Notes: a model not told the origin generated them from the letters alone. Shown: positions 17,989-27,987, numbered from the stretch's first letter. The stretch: DNA of 64,000 bases from an uncultured Flavobacteriaceae bacterium (GCA_947493175.1 CANLQD010000001.1:1150748-1214747), one strand, 5' to 3'. Numbers and translations are program-made.

Positions 17989-19107
17989 ATGCCTCCTATT
18001 TCCTTAAATATCTGGATTGCGACCCCGTTGCTTTTAGGCGCCATACAAGGGGTATTTTTGGCATTGCTATTGCCTCGTTTTTATCGTACGAATCTGAGCG
18101 CGAACAAAGCGTTGTCCATACTGCTCTGGTCAGGCTCCTGTTCATTATTGCTTTATGTTTTCACCGCAGTATATGGTTATTTTCCAAGGCGTTCGATTGT
18201 TTTCATAGATTCGTTCGCATTTCTATTTGCTCCATTCACATATCTCTATTTTTTAAGGCTCCTTTTTCCCTCCAGGCGTGCTACGAAATTTGAAAAACTG
18301 CTATTCCTGCCTTCAGCCGTACATACCGTTTACGGGATGGCCCTTTTTAGGCATTCTGAGGAGTCCATGGCCCAACTGGTTTTTTACAATGCCTTTGAAA
18401 AGGAATGGTTGTTCATATTCGGTTTTTTAGTCATATGGACTATGTTTTTTTGGTTCGCAGCACTAAGACTATTTCTCAAATTTCTGAAAAAGACAAAAAA
18501 TTTGGTCCCCCACAAACCTAAAATACACTACCTTTTTGCCTTTTTGCTGGCATTGTTCCTAGGGAATGTGATTTCAATTGTTTTCGCGATGGATTTCTTT
18601 TTCCAAGTGCGCTTATTCTCTTTTACACAAACCTATATCGGTTGGACGATTATTCCCTTTTTAATCTACATGCTTTCCTATGTAGCTATGGGACGACCAG
18701 AATTACTGACGGTTTCATATGAAGTTAAAAAGAACCAAGTGACACAAAAACAGGTTTCCGAGATAGAAGCTCTCAAAAGCTCATTGGAAACCCTTATGCG
18801 ACGTGAGCACCTTTATCGAAATCCTAAGCTTTCTCTACCAGAACTGGCCGAACAATTAGGTGTTGGCCCTACAAAGTTATCGAACACCATCAATCATTGT
18901 TACGCTACCAATTTCTACGACTTTTTAAATCGATACCGATTGCAAGATTTTATCCATAAGCTAGAACATTGGGAGCATCAAAAACATACCCTTCTGGCGT
19001 TGGCATATGAAGTAGGCTTCAACTCCAAGACTACTTTTTATAAATCATTCAAGAAATCTTTTCGCCTTACGCCCAGTGAATACATTGATCAGATGAACAA
19101 ACCTTGA
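17989..19107 (+). CDS. AraC-family regulator with N-terminal membrane domain
   Basis: A 372-residue protein. The first ~235 residues hold about seven hydrophobic segments; the C-terminal ~110 form an AraC-type double helix-turn-helix (SLPELAEQLGVGPTKLSNTIN, then LALAYEVGFNSKTTFYKSFKK, then TPSEYIDQ). I choose the ATG at 17989 since the longer frame begins with TTG. Membrane AraC proteins are common in Flavobacteria and probably sense an envelope or small-molecule signal. The likely targets are neighbouring metabolic genes, but no ligand can be named. Confidence 0.9.
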   Translation: MPPISLNIWIATPLLLGAIQGVFLALLLPRFYRTNLSANKALSILLWSGSCSLLLYVFTAVYGYFPRRSIVFIDSFAFLFAPFTYLYFLRLLFPSRRATKFEKLLFLPSAVHTVYGMALFRHSEESMAQLVFYNAFEKEWLFIFGFLVIWTMFFWFAALRLFLKFLKKTKNLVPHKPKIHYLFAFLLALFLGNVISIVFAMDFFFQVRLFSFTQTYIGWTIIPFLIYMLSYVAMGRPELLTVSYEVKKNQVTQKQVSEIEALKSSLETLMRREHLYRNPKLSLPELAEQLGVGPTKLSNTINHCYATNFYDFLNRYRLQDFIHKLEHWEHQKHTLLALAYEVGFNSKTTFYKSFKKSFRLTPSEYIDQMNKP

Positions 19108-19195
19108 GTAAATAAGTACGCCTACATGTAAACGAACGACCCCCTTTACTACTTCCACTATCATTGTTCTGTATTCATCACAAACTTTTTAAACA

Positions 19196-20119
19196 ATGAG
19201 AAAAAAAATGTATTTCAAGGTAACACTCCACGTTTTTGTATTGTCCATTCTATTTTTGAACTCCAGTTGCATTCGTGACTATTTGGGCAACACGCCCTCA
19301 GAAAAGGAGGCACGAGCAGATTTGGAGCAGATTCTCAGTGACTTCGCCATCACCGAGGAAGAGAAGAATGCCACAGCACATGCCGAGTTGTTCCTTTCCG
19401 AGGGGTCAACCGTCAATTTTGTTTTGAAAAACAATGCCAATCCATCCATTGCCACACTTACCAGAGACCAGTGGATCGGCTTTTTTACCAGTTGGGACTA
19501 CGAGTATTTTCCGGTATATTCCAATATTGATTTTAGCATCAAGAGAGGTCTGGCTGCCAATAGCCATCTTTTTCAGGGCTTTAGGGACGGTCATCCAGAC
19601 CTTTTCGGGAACGACCTATTTTTATATGTCAACACCCCTAATGGATGGAAAATCGTGAGCTTATCATCAACAATTACGGCTCCTGACGATGAAACTGACT
19701 ACGACGGTTTGGGAATCGAGGGTATTTCGCCATATGAAATCTTTAATCGGTTTAGAATAGCTTTTGATGAAAATGATCAAGAAGCGCTTACCACCTTGTT
19801 TGTTAATTCAACGGCTCCCTGCTTTCGATTTAAAAAGGCGTTCTCCGAAAACTTTGATACTAACCGGCATACCGCCGGGGTCTTTTTGAACCAATTAGGT
19901 TCTTTAGATACCAATGTTCATATCGTATTCGACAGGCTTAATATCGATATCAAGGATCAGTATACTTCGCTAGCAAGCGCCTCGTACACTATTTCGAACG
20001 GTCATAAAAAACTTGAGAAGGGACGGTTACTGGCAACCTTGGTAGGTACACCGGAACAAGGCTGGAAACTATCGGCCATAGTGTTCTCTGTAACCACCAG
20101 TATTGCCACATTCAGGTAA
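19196..20119 (+). CDS. Lipoprotein with two NTF2/SnoaL-like domains
   Basis: A 307-residue protein with a lipoprotein signal (lipobox NSSC). Two similar halves are visible: about 38-160 (DFAITEEEKNATAHAELFLSEG start, ending NGWKIVSLSSTI) and about 175-305 (ISPYEIFNRFRIAFDENDQE start, ending QGWKLSAIVFSV). Each looks like the SnoaL/nuclear transport factor 2 cone fold, and both end in a similar GWK(I/L) strand, so the gene probably arose by internal duplication. Function unknown; it may be a surface binding protein. Confidence 0.6.
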   Translation: MRKKMYFKVTLHVFVLSILFLNSSCIRDYLGNTPSEKEARADLEQILSDFAITEEEKNATAHAELFLSEGSTVNFVLKNNANPSIATLTRDQWIGFFTSWDYEYFPVYSNIDFSIKRGLAANSHLFQGFRDGHPDLFGNDLFLYVNTPNGWKIVSLSSTITAPDDETDYDGLGIEGISPYEIFNRFRIAFDENDQEALTTLFVNSTAPCFRFKKAFSENFDTNRHTAGVFLNQLGSLDTNVHIVFDRLNIDIKDQYTSLASASYTISNGHKKLEKGRLLATLVGTPEQGWKLSAIVFSVTTSIATFR

Positions 20120-20277
20120 CTATTTTAGTTTACACAAGGCCAAAAAAGGCGTTCGCAGGGGGTTTTGCTGCCACACTTATGAGGTTCCCTCTCACAAAGC
20201 GTGGCAGTGTGCGCATAAGTTATAGTCTTGAAATACGAATGCTTTTGGAAAAATCAGAGAATTCAGTATCTTCAAAA

Positions 20278-21249
20278 ATGAAATTATGGATTCGCATTAT
20301 CGCAACGCTGCTCTTAGTTTCCTGTCAGGGAAAACCCGACAAAAGCCCCGATTTTGCACCACAAGTTGAAAACCTCGATACGACTAGTATTTCCTTGATG
20401 GTTTTAGGCACGGTACAAGATGCGGGATCCCCACACATTGCCTGTCAAAAAGCATGTTGTGCCGATTTGTTCGAACATCCCGATGCTGACAGAAAAGTTG
20501 TTTCCCTTGGCTTGGTTGATGCTAAAAACCACCAGACTTTTTTATTTGAAGCAACTCCGGACATCGCCGAACAAGTAAAGAATTTGAAGGGCATTACGTC
20601 ATGGGAGTCCGAAGAAATACCAAACGGCATATTTTTAACACACGCACATATCGGTCATTATACCGGTCTCATGTATTTAGGCAAAGAAGCTGTTAACACT
20701 AAAAAGACATCGGTATACGCCATGCCTAAAATGACCGCTTTTCTAAAAGGTAACGGACCTTGGAGCCAGCTGGTAGCCGAGGAAAACATCACCTTGCATG
20801 CCCTTGAAGATGGGCTTGAAAAACAGCTGACGCCGAGCCTTCGAATACTTCCTTTTAGCGTGCCACATCGCGATGAGTATTCCGAAACGGTAGGCTATGA
20901 AATTATCGGGCCAAACAAAAAAGCGCTCTTTATCCCAGACATTGATAAATGGTCTAAATGGGATACAGAGATTACGGAAACCATTAAAGAAGTCGATTAT
21001 GCGTTTCTAGACGCTACCTTTTTCGACGAAGAAGAAATCGACCATCGTGATATTTCAGAAATTCCACATCCGTTCGTTATTGAAAGTCTAAAACAATTCG
21101 AAACCCTGTCGAAAGAGGATAAACAAAAAATACACTTTATTCACTTTAATCATACCAATCCGTTGTTACGGCCAGAGAGCCCACAAACGAAGAAGGTACT
21201 CAAAGCAGGGTTTCGAATAGCTCGAATACAAGACACTTTTCATTTATAA
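20278..21249 (+). CDS. PqqB-like MBL-fold hydrolase, lipoprotein
   Basis: A 323-residue MBL protein. The ATG at 20278 gives a lipoprotein signal with LLVSC; the frame opens earlier at 20179 without a hydrophobic start. The body resembles PqqB: LGTVQDAGSPH near the start, a CQKACC cysteine cluster, the metal motif THAHIGHYTG, VPHRDEY, and a late HFNHTNP. PqqB is proposed to hydroxylate or process the PQQ precursor, but this protein is exported and no pqqA, C, D or E gene is in the window. It is therefore better called a PqqB-like exported hydrolase. Confidence 0.8.
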   Translation: MKLWIRIIATLLLVSCQGKPDKSPDFAPQVENLDTTSISLMVLGTVQDAGSPHIACQKACCADLFEHPDADRKVVSLGLVDAKNHQTFLFEATPDIAEQVKNLKGITSWESEEIPNGIFLTHAHIGHYTGLMYLGKEAVNTKKTSVYAMPKMTAFLKGNGPWSQLVAEENITLHALEDGLEKQLTPSLRILPFSVPHRDEYSETVGYEIIGPNKKALFIPDIDKWSKWDTEITETIKEVDYAFLDATFFDEEEIDHRDISEIPHPFVIESLKQFETLSKEDKQKIHFIHFNHTNPLLRPESPQTKKVLKAGFRIARIQDTFHL

Positions 21250-21253
21250 TACG

Positions 21254-22159
21254 ATGAATTTTAAGCTCTCATTACTTTTAGGGTTGCTGGTCTTTTCCGC
21301 AACCGCACAAAAAAACACTTCCTTGGCCGACAAACTCTGGGAACGTGCAGGAGGCCGACCATCAGCTACACAACAAGAAGGAGCGCAGATGGTGGTAATT
21401 GACGATAGCAAGAATGGCTATCTAAAAATAGAACATACCGCAGAGGGCTGCGGGTGCTACTATGAAACCATTATTGCTGCCTACAAGGAGGTCGATGGAG
21501 ATTATACCATCTTACAAACAGATTGGGATGGTTGTGGATGGCGGAAAAAGTTCTTATCAAATAAAGCGTTAAAAACGGTTCTACCTGAAGACCTTGACTT
21601 GGCTACTTTTGTGCCTAAAGCCAAGAACAATCTGGGGTATGGGTCAAACGCCTTGTTGTATCTAGAACCAGAAATTCCCAAAATTGGCACCGACACCCGG
21701 GTAACACTTGCTTTTATCCCTTTCGGTCTTTCTTTGAAAGGAAATGACTCCATTTTGTCATTCTCCGGTTATGAAAAACAAAGCTTGGAAGACAAACAAC
21801 CTGATCATCGTTACCACGGAAGTCTAAGGTCGGCCATTAGGCAACTTCAAGACAGTACGAGCTTGAAACATGTTTTAAATCAAGAACTTGATAGGATTAG
21901 CTCGGAAGACAGGAAAATAATAGACAACTTGATAGTATCCGAAAATGAAGTTCAAAGTTTTGAAATATTTGGCACCTTCATTCAACAGTTAGAAGACTAT
22001 TACAAGGTTTACAAGACCATTGAATATGACACCGTGATTCTTGGTTGGAATCGGGAAACTGGGCGTTTTTATATCAAGGACAGAATGAAGCGAACAGGTA
22101 AGGCCCTATCCTTTTTAGAATTTGTGCGGCAATTACCGTATCTAGTAGCAATATGTTAG
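21254..22159 (+). CDS. Secreted protein of unknown function
   Basis: A 301-residue protein with a Sec signal peptide (MNFKLSLLLGLLVFSATAQ). I do not recognise the family. The mature N-terminal half (20-165) is beta-rich with a Cys-rich segment EGCGCYYE and a further Cys in DWDGCGW, and the C-terminal half is helical. The gene begins four bases after the PqqB-like gene, so the two are probably co-transcribed. Confidence 0.7.
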   Translation: MNFKLSLLLGLLVFSATAQKNTSLADKLWERAGGRPSATQQEGAQMVVIDDSKNGYLKIEHTAEGCGCYYETIIAAYKEVDGDYTILQTDWDGCGWRKKFLSNKALKTVLPEDLDLATFVPKAKNNLGYGSNALLYLEPEIPKIGTDTRVTLAFIPFGLSLKGNDSILSFSGYEKQSLEDKQPDHRYHGSLRSAIRQLQDSTSLKHVLNQELDRISSEDRKIIDNLIVSENEVQSFEIFGTFIQQLEDYYKVYKTIEYDTVILGWNRETGRFYIKDRMKRTGKALSFLEFVRQLPYLVAIC

Positions 22160-22168
22160 CTTCATAAA

Positions 22169-23032
22169 ATGGATATTGCAATAAAAAAGCATTTGGAGTA
22201 CTTATTATGTGTACGCATCCTAAGCGTACGCGCCATAAGTGGTGGTGATATTTCCAAAGCCTATCTTTTAGAAACAGAGACCGAGCGCTTCTTCTGTAAG
22301 GTAAATCATGAAAAGGAAGCCTTAACAATGTTTCAAACAGAACGGAAAGGTTTGGAAGCAATTGCCCAAACAAAGACAATCGCCACACCAAAAGTATGCA
22401 TGTGCGAACCGTTGGAAAAAGGTGCTTTTTTATTAATGGAATATATTCCACAGAAACAACCGACTCCAGAAGAGATGGGTCAGCTGGGCCACCAGTTGGC
22501 TGCCCTACACCAACTAGCCGACACCACCCAATTTGGTTGGGAGCAGGACAATTTTATAGGAAGCCTGCCACAATCCAACAAAAAACACACCGATTGGTAT
22601 TGTTTTTATGCCTACGAACGTTTGTTGCCCCAGTTGCATATGGCATCTGACCAAAACAAACTCGATCCCAAAGAGATTCCATCGGAAGAACAGCTATTGA
22701 AAATCTTGGAGTCGTTCTTTTCGGAGGTGCGGCCTTCCTTACTGCATGGAGATTTATGGAGCGGTAATTATCTTATTTCCGAAGCCGGCACACCTTATCT
22801 GATCGATCCGGCGGCCTACTATGGTCACAGCGAAGTCGATGTGGCGATGACCCGGCTTTTCGGTGGTTTTAGTGAGTCGTTTTATCGGGCCTATGCAACT
22901 CATTTCCCGATAACAACAGGAGAAAAAGAACGTACTGACATTTATCAGCTTTATTATCTGCTGGTACATCTAAATTTGTTCGGTTCCTCCTATTATGGTT
23001 CCGTTCATGCTATTTTAAAAAAGTATTTCTAA
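22169..23032 (+). CDS. Fructosamine kinase-family protein
   Basis: A 287-residue APH-like kinase. The nucleotide-binding part has FFCKVNHEKEA with the Lys; the catalytic loop is HGDLWSGN and the metal-binding Asp is in LIDPAAYYG. The segment QFGWEQDNFIG is typical of fructosamine-3-kinase and YniA. It phosphorylates ketoamines on glycated proteins or small amines, allowing their breakdown. It lies 9 bases after the secreted unknown gene, which may indicate one operon, though no functional link is clear. Confidence 0.88.
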   Translation: MDIAIKKHLEYLLCVRILSVRAISGGDISKAYLLETETERFFCKVNHEKEALTMFQTERKGLEAIAQTKTIATPKVCMCEPLEKGAFLLMEYIPQKQPTPEEMGQLGHQLAALHQLADTTQFGWEQDNFIGSLPQSNKKHTDWYCFYAYERLLPQLHMASDQNKLDPKEIPSEEQLLKILESFFSEVRPSLLHGDLWSGNYLISEAGTPYLIDPAAYYGHSEVDVAMTRLFGGFSESFYRAYATHFPITTGEKERTDIYQLYYLLVHLNLFGSSYYGSVHAILKKYF

Positions 23033-23087
23033 AGTTTGTATTTTCAAAGTTGAAAACAACCTGGCAATTTAGTATTTAACCCTTTTT

Positions 23088-25283
23088 ATGATGAAAAAAA
23101 TCAGCTTTCCTTTTTTGGCCATTTCCATCTTATTCCTTCTTCTTCCAAAAAGTAACACCGCACAAGAGTACGATTTTCAAAACGCCGAACTACCTGTTGC
23201 ACAACGAGTAGATAATCTTATTTCCTTGATGAGCCTTGAGGAAAAAGTTGGGCAACTGCGGTACGACTCTCCCGCTATTGAGCGTTTGGGAATTCCTGAA
23301 TACAACTGGTGGAACGAATGCTTACATGGGGTCGCTCGAAACGGAAGGGCCACTGTATTCCCCCAAGCAATCGGAATGGCCGCGACCTGGGACGTTGATT
23401 TAATGCAACGAATCGGGGATGCCATTGGCACTGAAGCACGCGCCAAGTACAATGTGAGTATTGCAAACGGGTATCGCGGTATTTATCAAGGGTTGACCTT
23501 CTGGTCGCCCAATGTGAATATTTTTCGGGATCCGCGTTGGGGAAGAGGCCAGGAAACGTATGGGGAAGACCCCTTCTTGACAGCTCAAATTGGAACTGCT
23601 TTTGTAAAGGGGCTACAAGGCGACCATCCCAAATATTTAAAGGCTGCCGGGATGGCCAAACACTATGCGGTACACAACGGGCCCGAGAAACTACGCCATG
23701 AATTTGATGCCGTAGTAAGCCAAAAAGATCTATGGGAAACATATTTGCCCGCTTTTGAGGCCTTGGTAAAAGATGCCAAAGTAGAGGGAGTTATGGGTGC
23801 CTATAACCGGGTCAACGGAGACCCTGCATGCGCACACCCCTATTTAATGGAGGATGTTTTGAGAAAGCAATGGGGGTTTAAAGGGTATTTCACTTCCGAC
23901 TGTTGGGCCATCAAGGATTTTTACGATGGCCATAACCTTGTAGAAACGGCGGCAGAGGCGGCGGCCCTAGCGATCAACGAGGGCTGTAACCTCAACTGTG
24001 GGGACACTTATCCTGAGTTGTTAAAATCCATAGAACAAGGGTTTACTTCTGAAGAAGAAATCGATAAGAACCTCCGCGAATTACTACCGACCCGATTCAA
24101 GCTCGGTCTTTTTGATTCCGTAGGAAGCACCCCATTCGATGCGATTGGCCCTGAAGTAATTCGCAGCGAAGCGCATGTTGCCTTGGCCAAAGAGGCGGCT
24201 ACCAAATCTTTTGTACTGCTTAAAAACCAAAACAATACCCTGCCGTTGAACAAAGAGGTCAGTGGTGTTTTTGTGACGGGTCCCACAGCGACCCATGCAC
24301 AGGCCTTATTGGCAAACTATTATGGTCTTAGTGAAGATTTGAAAACTTTTTTAGAAGGTGTCGTAGGGAAAGTGAGTCCGCAAACGTCAGTGCTGTATCG
24401 ACAGGGGGCTCTTTTAGATCGGCCCAACAACAATCCTATGGATTGGTTTTCAGGGGAAGCAGAACGCATGGAGGTCACTATTGCCTTTATGGGCATCTCC
24501 CAGCTAATAGAGGGCGAAGAAGGGGAATCGATTCTCTCCAATAACCTGGGAGACCGTAAGGAAATAGGTCTTCCCCAGAGCCAAATCGATTTTTTAAAGA
24601 ACATACGCAGCAAGGCGAACAAATTGGTGGTCGTACTAACGGCGGGAAGTGCCTTGGCCGTTCCCGAAGTCTACGAAATGGCCGATGCTTTGGTATATGC
24701 CTGGTATCCCGGTGAGCAAGGTGGTACGGCCATGGCAGATATCCTCTTCGGGGATGCCGTACCGTCGGGAAAACTACCCCTCACATTTGTGAAAAGGGTC
24801 GAAGACCTTCCTCCGTTCGAGGACTATTCCTTAAAAGGCCGAACGTATCGGTATCTAGAGAAAGAACCTTTGTTTCCTTTCGGGTTCGGACTCTCCTATG
24901 CCTCCTTCAAGTACGGTCCTGTTCAATTGAATCAGACCAAGATCAAAAGGGGAAAATCCTTACAGGCGAGCGTATCGATTAACAACGAAGGTGATTATGA
25001 GGCAGAAGAGGTAATTCAGCTTTACCTTACCGATATGGAAACATCGGTATCGGCACCCTTGCATTCCTTGAAGAGTTTTCAACGGGTTCGTTTGGCCCCA
25101 GGAGAATCAAAAACAGTGCAGTTTACCATTACCCCTGAAATGATGAAGCTCGTGAACAATGATGGTAAAAAGGTCTTGGAGAAAGGAACTTTCAAAATAC
25201 AGATCGGGGGCACCTCTCCTTCTTCAAGAAATACAGCTTTGGGCGCACCTTCCATGGTCGATACTGTTTTTGAACTGCGCTAG
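23088..25283 (+). CDS. GH3 glycoside hydrolase (beta-xylosidase/beta-glucosidase type), secreted
   Basis: A 731-residue protein with a Sec signal peptide ending near SNTAQ. The N-terminal TIM barrel has the family start (RVDNLISLMSLEEKVGQL) and the nucleophile Asp271 in FTSDCWAI. The alpha/beta-sandwich domain follows (from about 385), with WYPGEQGGTAMADILFG, and a C-terminal fibronectin III-like domain (about 615-725). The DCWAI version of the nucleophile motif resembles bacterial exo-beta-xylosidases. It should release single sugars from oligosaccharides in the periplasm, feeding the sugar catabolic genes. Confidence 0.93.
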   Translation: MMKKISFPFLAISILFLLLPKSNTAQEYDFQNAELPVAQRVDNLISLMSLEEKVGQLRYDSPAIERLGIPEYNWWNECLHGVARNGRATVFPQAIGMAATWDVDLMQRIGDAIGTEARAKYNVSIANGYRGIYQGLTFWSPNVNIFRDPRWGRGQETYGEDPFLTAQIGTAFVKGLQGDHPKYLKAAGMAKHYAVHNGPEKLRHEFDAVVSQKDLWETYLPAFEALVKDAKVEGVMGAYNRVNGDPACAHPYLMEDVLRKQWGFKGYFTSDCWAIKDFYDGHNLVETAAEAAALAINEGCNLNCGDTYPELLKSIEQGFTSEEEIDKNLRELLPTRFKLGLFDSVGSTPFDAIGPEVIRSEAHVALAKEAATKSFVLLKNQNNTLPLNKEVSGVFVTGPTATHAQALLANYYGLSEDLKTFLEGVVGKVSPQTSVLYRQGALLDRPNNNPMDWFSGEAERMEVTIAFMGISQLIEGEEGESILSNNLGDRKEIGLPQSQIDFLKNIRSKANKLVVVLTAGSALAVPEVYEMADALVYAWYPGEQGGTAMADILFGDAVPSGKLPLTFVKRVEDLPPFEDYSLKGRTYRYLEKEPLFPFGFGLSYASFKYGPVQLNQTKIKRGKSLQASVSINNEGDYEAEEVIQLYLTDMETSVSAPLHSLKSFQRVRLAPGESKTVQFTITPEMMKLVNNDGKKVLEKGTFKIQIGGTSPSSRNTALGAPSMVDTVFELR

Positions 25284-25303
25284 TTTTCCTAATTTTACGT
25301 TTA

Positions 25304-25825
25304 ATGGGCGAGTTTGAAAAATTACTTACTGGCGGGCATCCCAATTCTCTGGGAAATACTATTCAAGTAGTAACGATGGTTTTGGAGAATCCCAAGCGTT
25401 TCGACGAATTGTTCAACTGCTATTTTAGTTCCGACGAAGTCGTTCGGCTACGAGTCTCTAACGCCATGAAACGTATCGGCAAGGAGAAAAGTTCGCTCTT
25501 GGTTCCCTACATTGACCGATTTTTAGACGATGTGGCTAAAATTGATCAGGCATCGACCCAATGGACCCTGGCACAACTTTTTTTAACATTGGAAAAAAAT
25601 CTAAGTAAAAAACACCTTAGAAAAGCCAAGGAGTTATTGACTCACAACTTGGCCCATCACAAAGATTGGATCGTACTCAATACCACTATGGAAACCCTGA
25701 CCCATTGGTCAACAACCGATGAGAAACTGAAGAAGTGGTTACACCCACACTTAGAGCGTTTACAAGGAGATAGCCGAAAGTCGGTATCAGGAAGGGCCAA
25801 AAAAATGTTGGCGAAAATCAGCTAG
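25304..25825 (+). CDS. HEAT-repeat-like helical protein
   Basis: A 173-residue, all-helical cytoplasmic protein. Units such as VRLRVSNAMKRIGKEKSSLLVPYIDRFL and the spaced helical pairs around 60-170 look like HEAT repeats, related to the DNA alkylation-repeat fold, though no catalytic residues are evident. Twenty bases separate it from the GH3 gene. A binding or scaffold role is possible; no partner is indicated. Confidence 0.65.
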   Translation: MGEFEKLLTGGHPNSLGNTIQVVTMVLENPKRFDELFNCYFSSDEVVRLRVSNAMKRIGKEKSSLLVPYIDRFLDDVAKIDQASTQWTLAQLFLTLEKNLSKKHLRKAKELLTHNLAHHKDWIVLNTTMETLTHWSTTDEKLKKWLHPHLERLQGDSRKSVSGRAKKMLAKIS

Positions 25826-25860
25826 TTTTTCCTTACTTTTAAGAAAAACGTCTTTGCGTT

Positions 25861-27987
25861 ATGATTATTAGAAGAAACGCAGTGGTTTGTAGTCTATGCA
25901 TGCTACTTTCTTTATTGTTTCCCAGTTGTGAAAAGGAGGCGTCCAAGACCAAAACCATGTACAAAACTTGGTCATCTTACTTGGGCGACCCGGGAAGAAG
26001 CCACTACTCTACCCTATCCCAGATTACTCCCAAGAATGTTTCCCAACTTAAGATAGCCTGGTCCTATGAAGCGCCCGACTGGGGACAGATGCAAATGAAC
26101 CCCATTGTTGCAGACAGTATTTTGTACGGGGTCACCGCTGCGTTACGAGTGGTGGCATTACATGCAGGAACAGGAAAAGAACTTTGGCAATTTGGCGATT
26201 CGGTCAAAGTTTGGCACTCTACAAGCCGCGGGGTATCGTATTGGGAAAAAGGTGCTGACAAACGCATTTTGTGTACGCGTGGTTCCGATCTCTATGCCTT
26301 GGATGCCCTAAGTGGAAAACCCATTCCTTCTTTCGGCGCACATGGTAAAGTAGATATGCGCTCAGGAATGGTAGTATCGGCTCAGAATAAATTTGTAATT
26401 TCCAATACCCCTGGAACTATTTACAAAGATCTCATTATAATGCCTTTGCGTGTTTCGGAGGGTCCAGGGGCACCACCGGGAGATGTTATGGCCTTTAATG
26501 TGATTACAGGGGAAGTAGCTTGGGTATTTCACACGATTCCGGATGTGGGTGAACCTGGATCAGAGACTTGGGGCAATCCTGGGGTTCGTAACAGTAATTT
26601 AGTCGGTGCTGCCAACAATTGGGCCGGCATGGCCGTAGACGAAGAGGCAGGAATTATCTATGTGCCAACAGGTTCGGCAGCCCCTGATTTTTACGGTGGT
26701 ATCCGTAAAGGAAGTAACCTGTATTCCAATAGCCTAGTGGCGTTGAATGCGGATACTGGTGATTACATTTGGCATTTTCAATTTACGCACCACGACATTT
26801 GGGATCGAGATCTCCCCGCCCCGCCCAACCTCTTGACCGTCGAAAAAGAAGGAAAAAAGATTCCTGCGGTCGCCCAGGTAACCAAACAGGGTTACGTATA
26901 TGTCTTCGATCGAAAAACGGGAATTCCTATCTTCAATATAGAAGAAGTCCCTGTACCCCCTTCCTCCCTAGAGGGTGAGGAAGCATGGCCCACCCAGCCT
27001 TTTCCTGTGAAACCTACCCCTTTTGCACGACAGTCGACCGAATTAACTGAAAACGATTTGAGTCCTTTTGCCGAAAACAAGGACGAGTTATCGGAAATCT
27101 TCAGGAAATCGGACAAACGAATCTATGCCCCTCCAGGGCTAGAGCCGGTAATCCTGTTGCCCGGTTATGATGGGGCCGCAGAATGGGGCGGGGCGGCCGC
27201 CGATCCCGAAGAGGGTGTTTTATATGTGAACAGTAACGAAATGCCCCGAATGCTCCTAATGGGAAAAGCGGAAGAAAACCGCACCGATATACCCATGGGA
27301 GAAGCTGTTTACAATCAATATTGTGTTAGCTGTCATCAAGCCGACCGCAAAGGAATGGAAGCCAGTGGATTCCCATCTTTGGTAGACCTACAATTGCGAA
27401 AAGAAAAACCGGAAGTTTCTTCCATTATCACACAAGGAAAAGGGATGATGACAGGTTTTCCCGATATTCAAAAGGAAGAAAAAGAAGCTTTGTTGCGATT
27501 CTTGTTCGATGAGGAAATAAAACACAGCGTAACCGAGAAAATTATAAACACCAACACGCAGCCAGTACCCTTCATCCATCAAGGGTACAATAAATTTTTA
27601 GACGATAACGGCCTACCGGCCATAGCCCCTCCTTGGGGTACGCTTCACGCCATCGATTTAAATACCGGAGAGTATATTTGGTCGGTTCCTTTTGGAAATA
27701 CCCCAGAGCTTGGCGAAAAAGGAATTGGTACGGGAACCGAAAACTATGGTGGACCCGTAGTTACCGAAAATGGTCTGTTATTCATTGCGGCCACCCGTGA
27801 TGGTCTCTTTAGGGTATTTGATAAAAAAACGGGTACTATACTTTGGGAGTATGAGCTCCCCGCCCCAGCTTTTGCGACTCCCGCAATGTATGAGGTGAAT
27901 GGAAAACAATACATCGCCCTGGCCTGTGGCGGCGAAAAGTTGGGAACCAAAAAAGGGAATCAAATTATTGCCTTTGCTTTAAAATAA
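25861..27987 (+). CDS. PQQ-dependent dehydrogenase with internal cytochrome c domain, lipoprotein
   Basis: A 708-residue quinoprotein. An N-terminal lipoprotein signal (lipobox FPSC) places it on a membrane facing the periplasm. The eight-bladed propeller begins SYLGDPGRSHYSTLSQITP and runs to the C-terminus. A class I cytochrome c domain (about 475-555) is inserted late in the propeller, with the haem motif Cys488-Cys491-His492 (CVSCH) and an axial Met candidate around MMTGFPD. It should oxidise an alcohol or sugar, passing electrons through haem c to the respiratory chain. It shares a TAATG junction with the esterase-like gene. Confidence 0.9.
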   Translation: MIIRRNAVVCSLCMLLSLLFPSCEKEASKTKTMYKTWSSYLGDPGRSHYSTLSQITPKNVSQLKIAWSYEAPDWGQMQMNPIVADSILYGVTAALRVVALHAGTGKELWQFGDSVKVWHSTSRGVSYWEKGADKRILCTRGSDLYALDALSGKPIPSFGAHGKVDMRSGMVVSAQNKFVISNTPGTIYKDLIIMPLRVSEGPGAPPGDVMAFNVITGEVAWVFHTIPDVGEPGSETWGNPGVRNSNLVGAANNWAGMAVDEEAGIIYVPTGSAAPDFYGGIRKGSNLYSNSLVALNADTGDYIWHFQFTHHDIWDRDLPAPPNLLTVEKEGKKIPAVAQVTKQGYVYVFDRKTGIPIFNIEEVPVPPSSLEGEEAWPTQPFPVKPTPFARQSTELTENDLSPFAENKDELSEIFRKSDKRIYAPPGLEPVILLPGYDGAAEWGGAAADPEEGVLYVNSNEMPRMLLMGKAEENRTDIPMGEAVYNQYCVSCHQADRKGMEASGFPSLVDLQLRKEKPEVSSIITQGKGMMTGFPDIQKEEKEALLRFLFDEEIKHSVTEKIINTNTQPVPFIHQGYNKFLDDNGLPAIAPPWGTLHAIDLNTGEYIWSVPFGNTPELGEKGIGTGTENYGGPVVTENGLLFIAATRDGLFRVFDKKTGTILWEYELPAPAFATPAMYEVNGKQYIALACGGEKLGTKKGNQIIAFALK

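Noticed and set aside
20278..21249. Calling the MBL lipoprotein pqqB
   Set aside because: It carries an export signal and no other pqq gene is present in the window.
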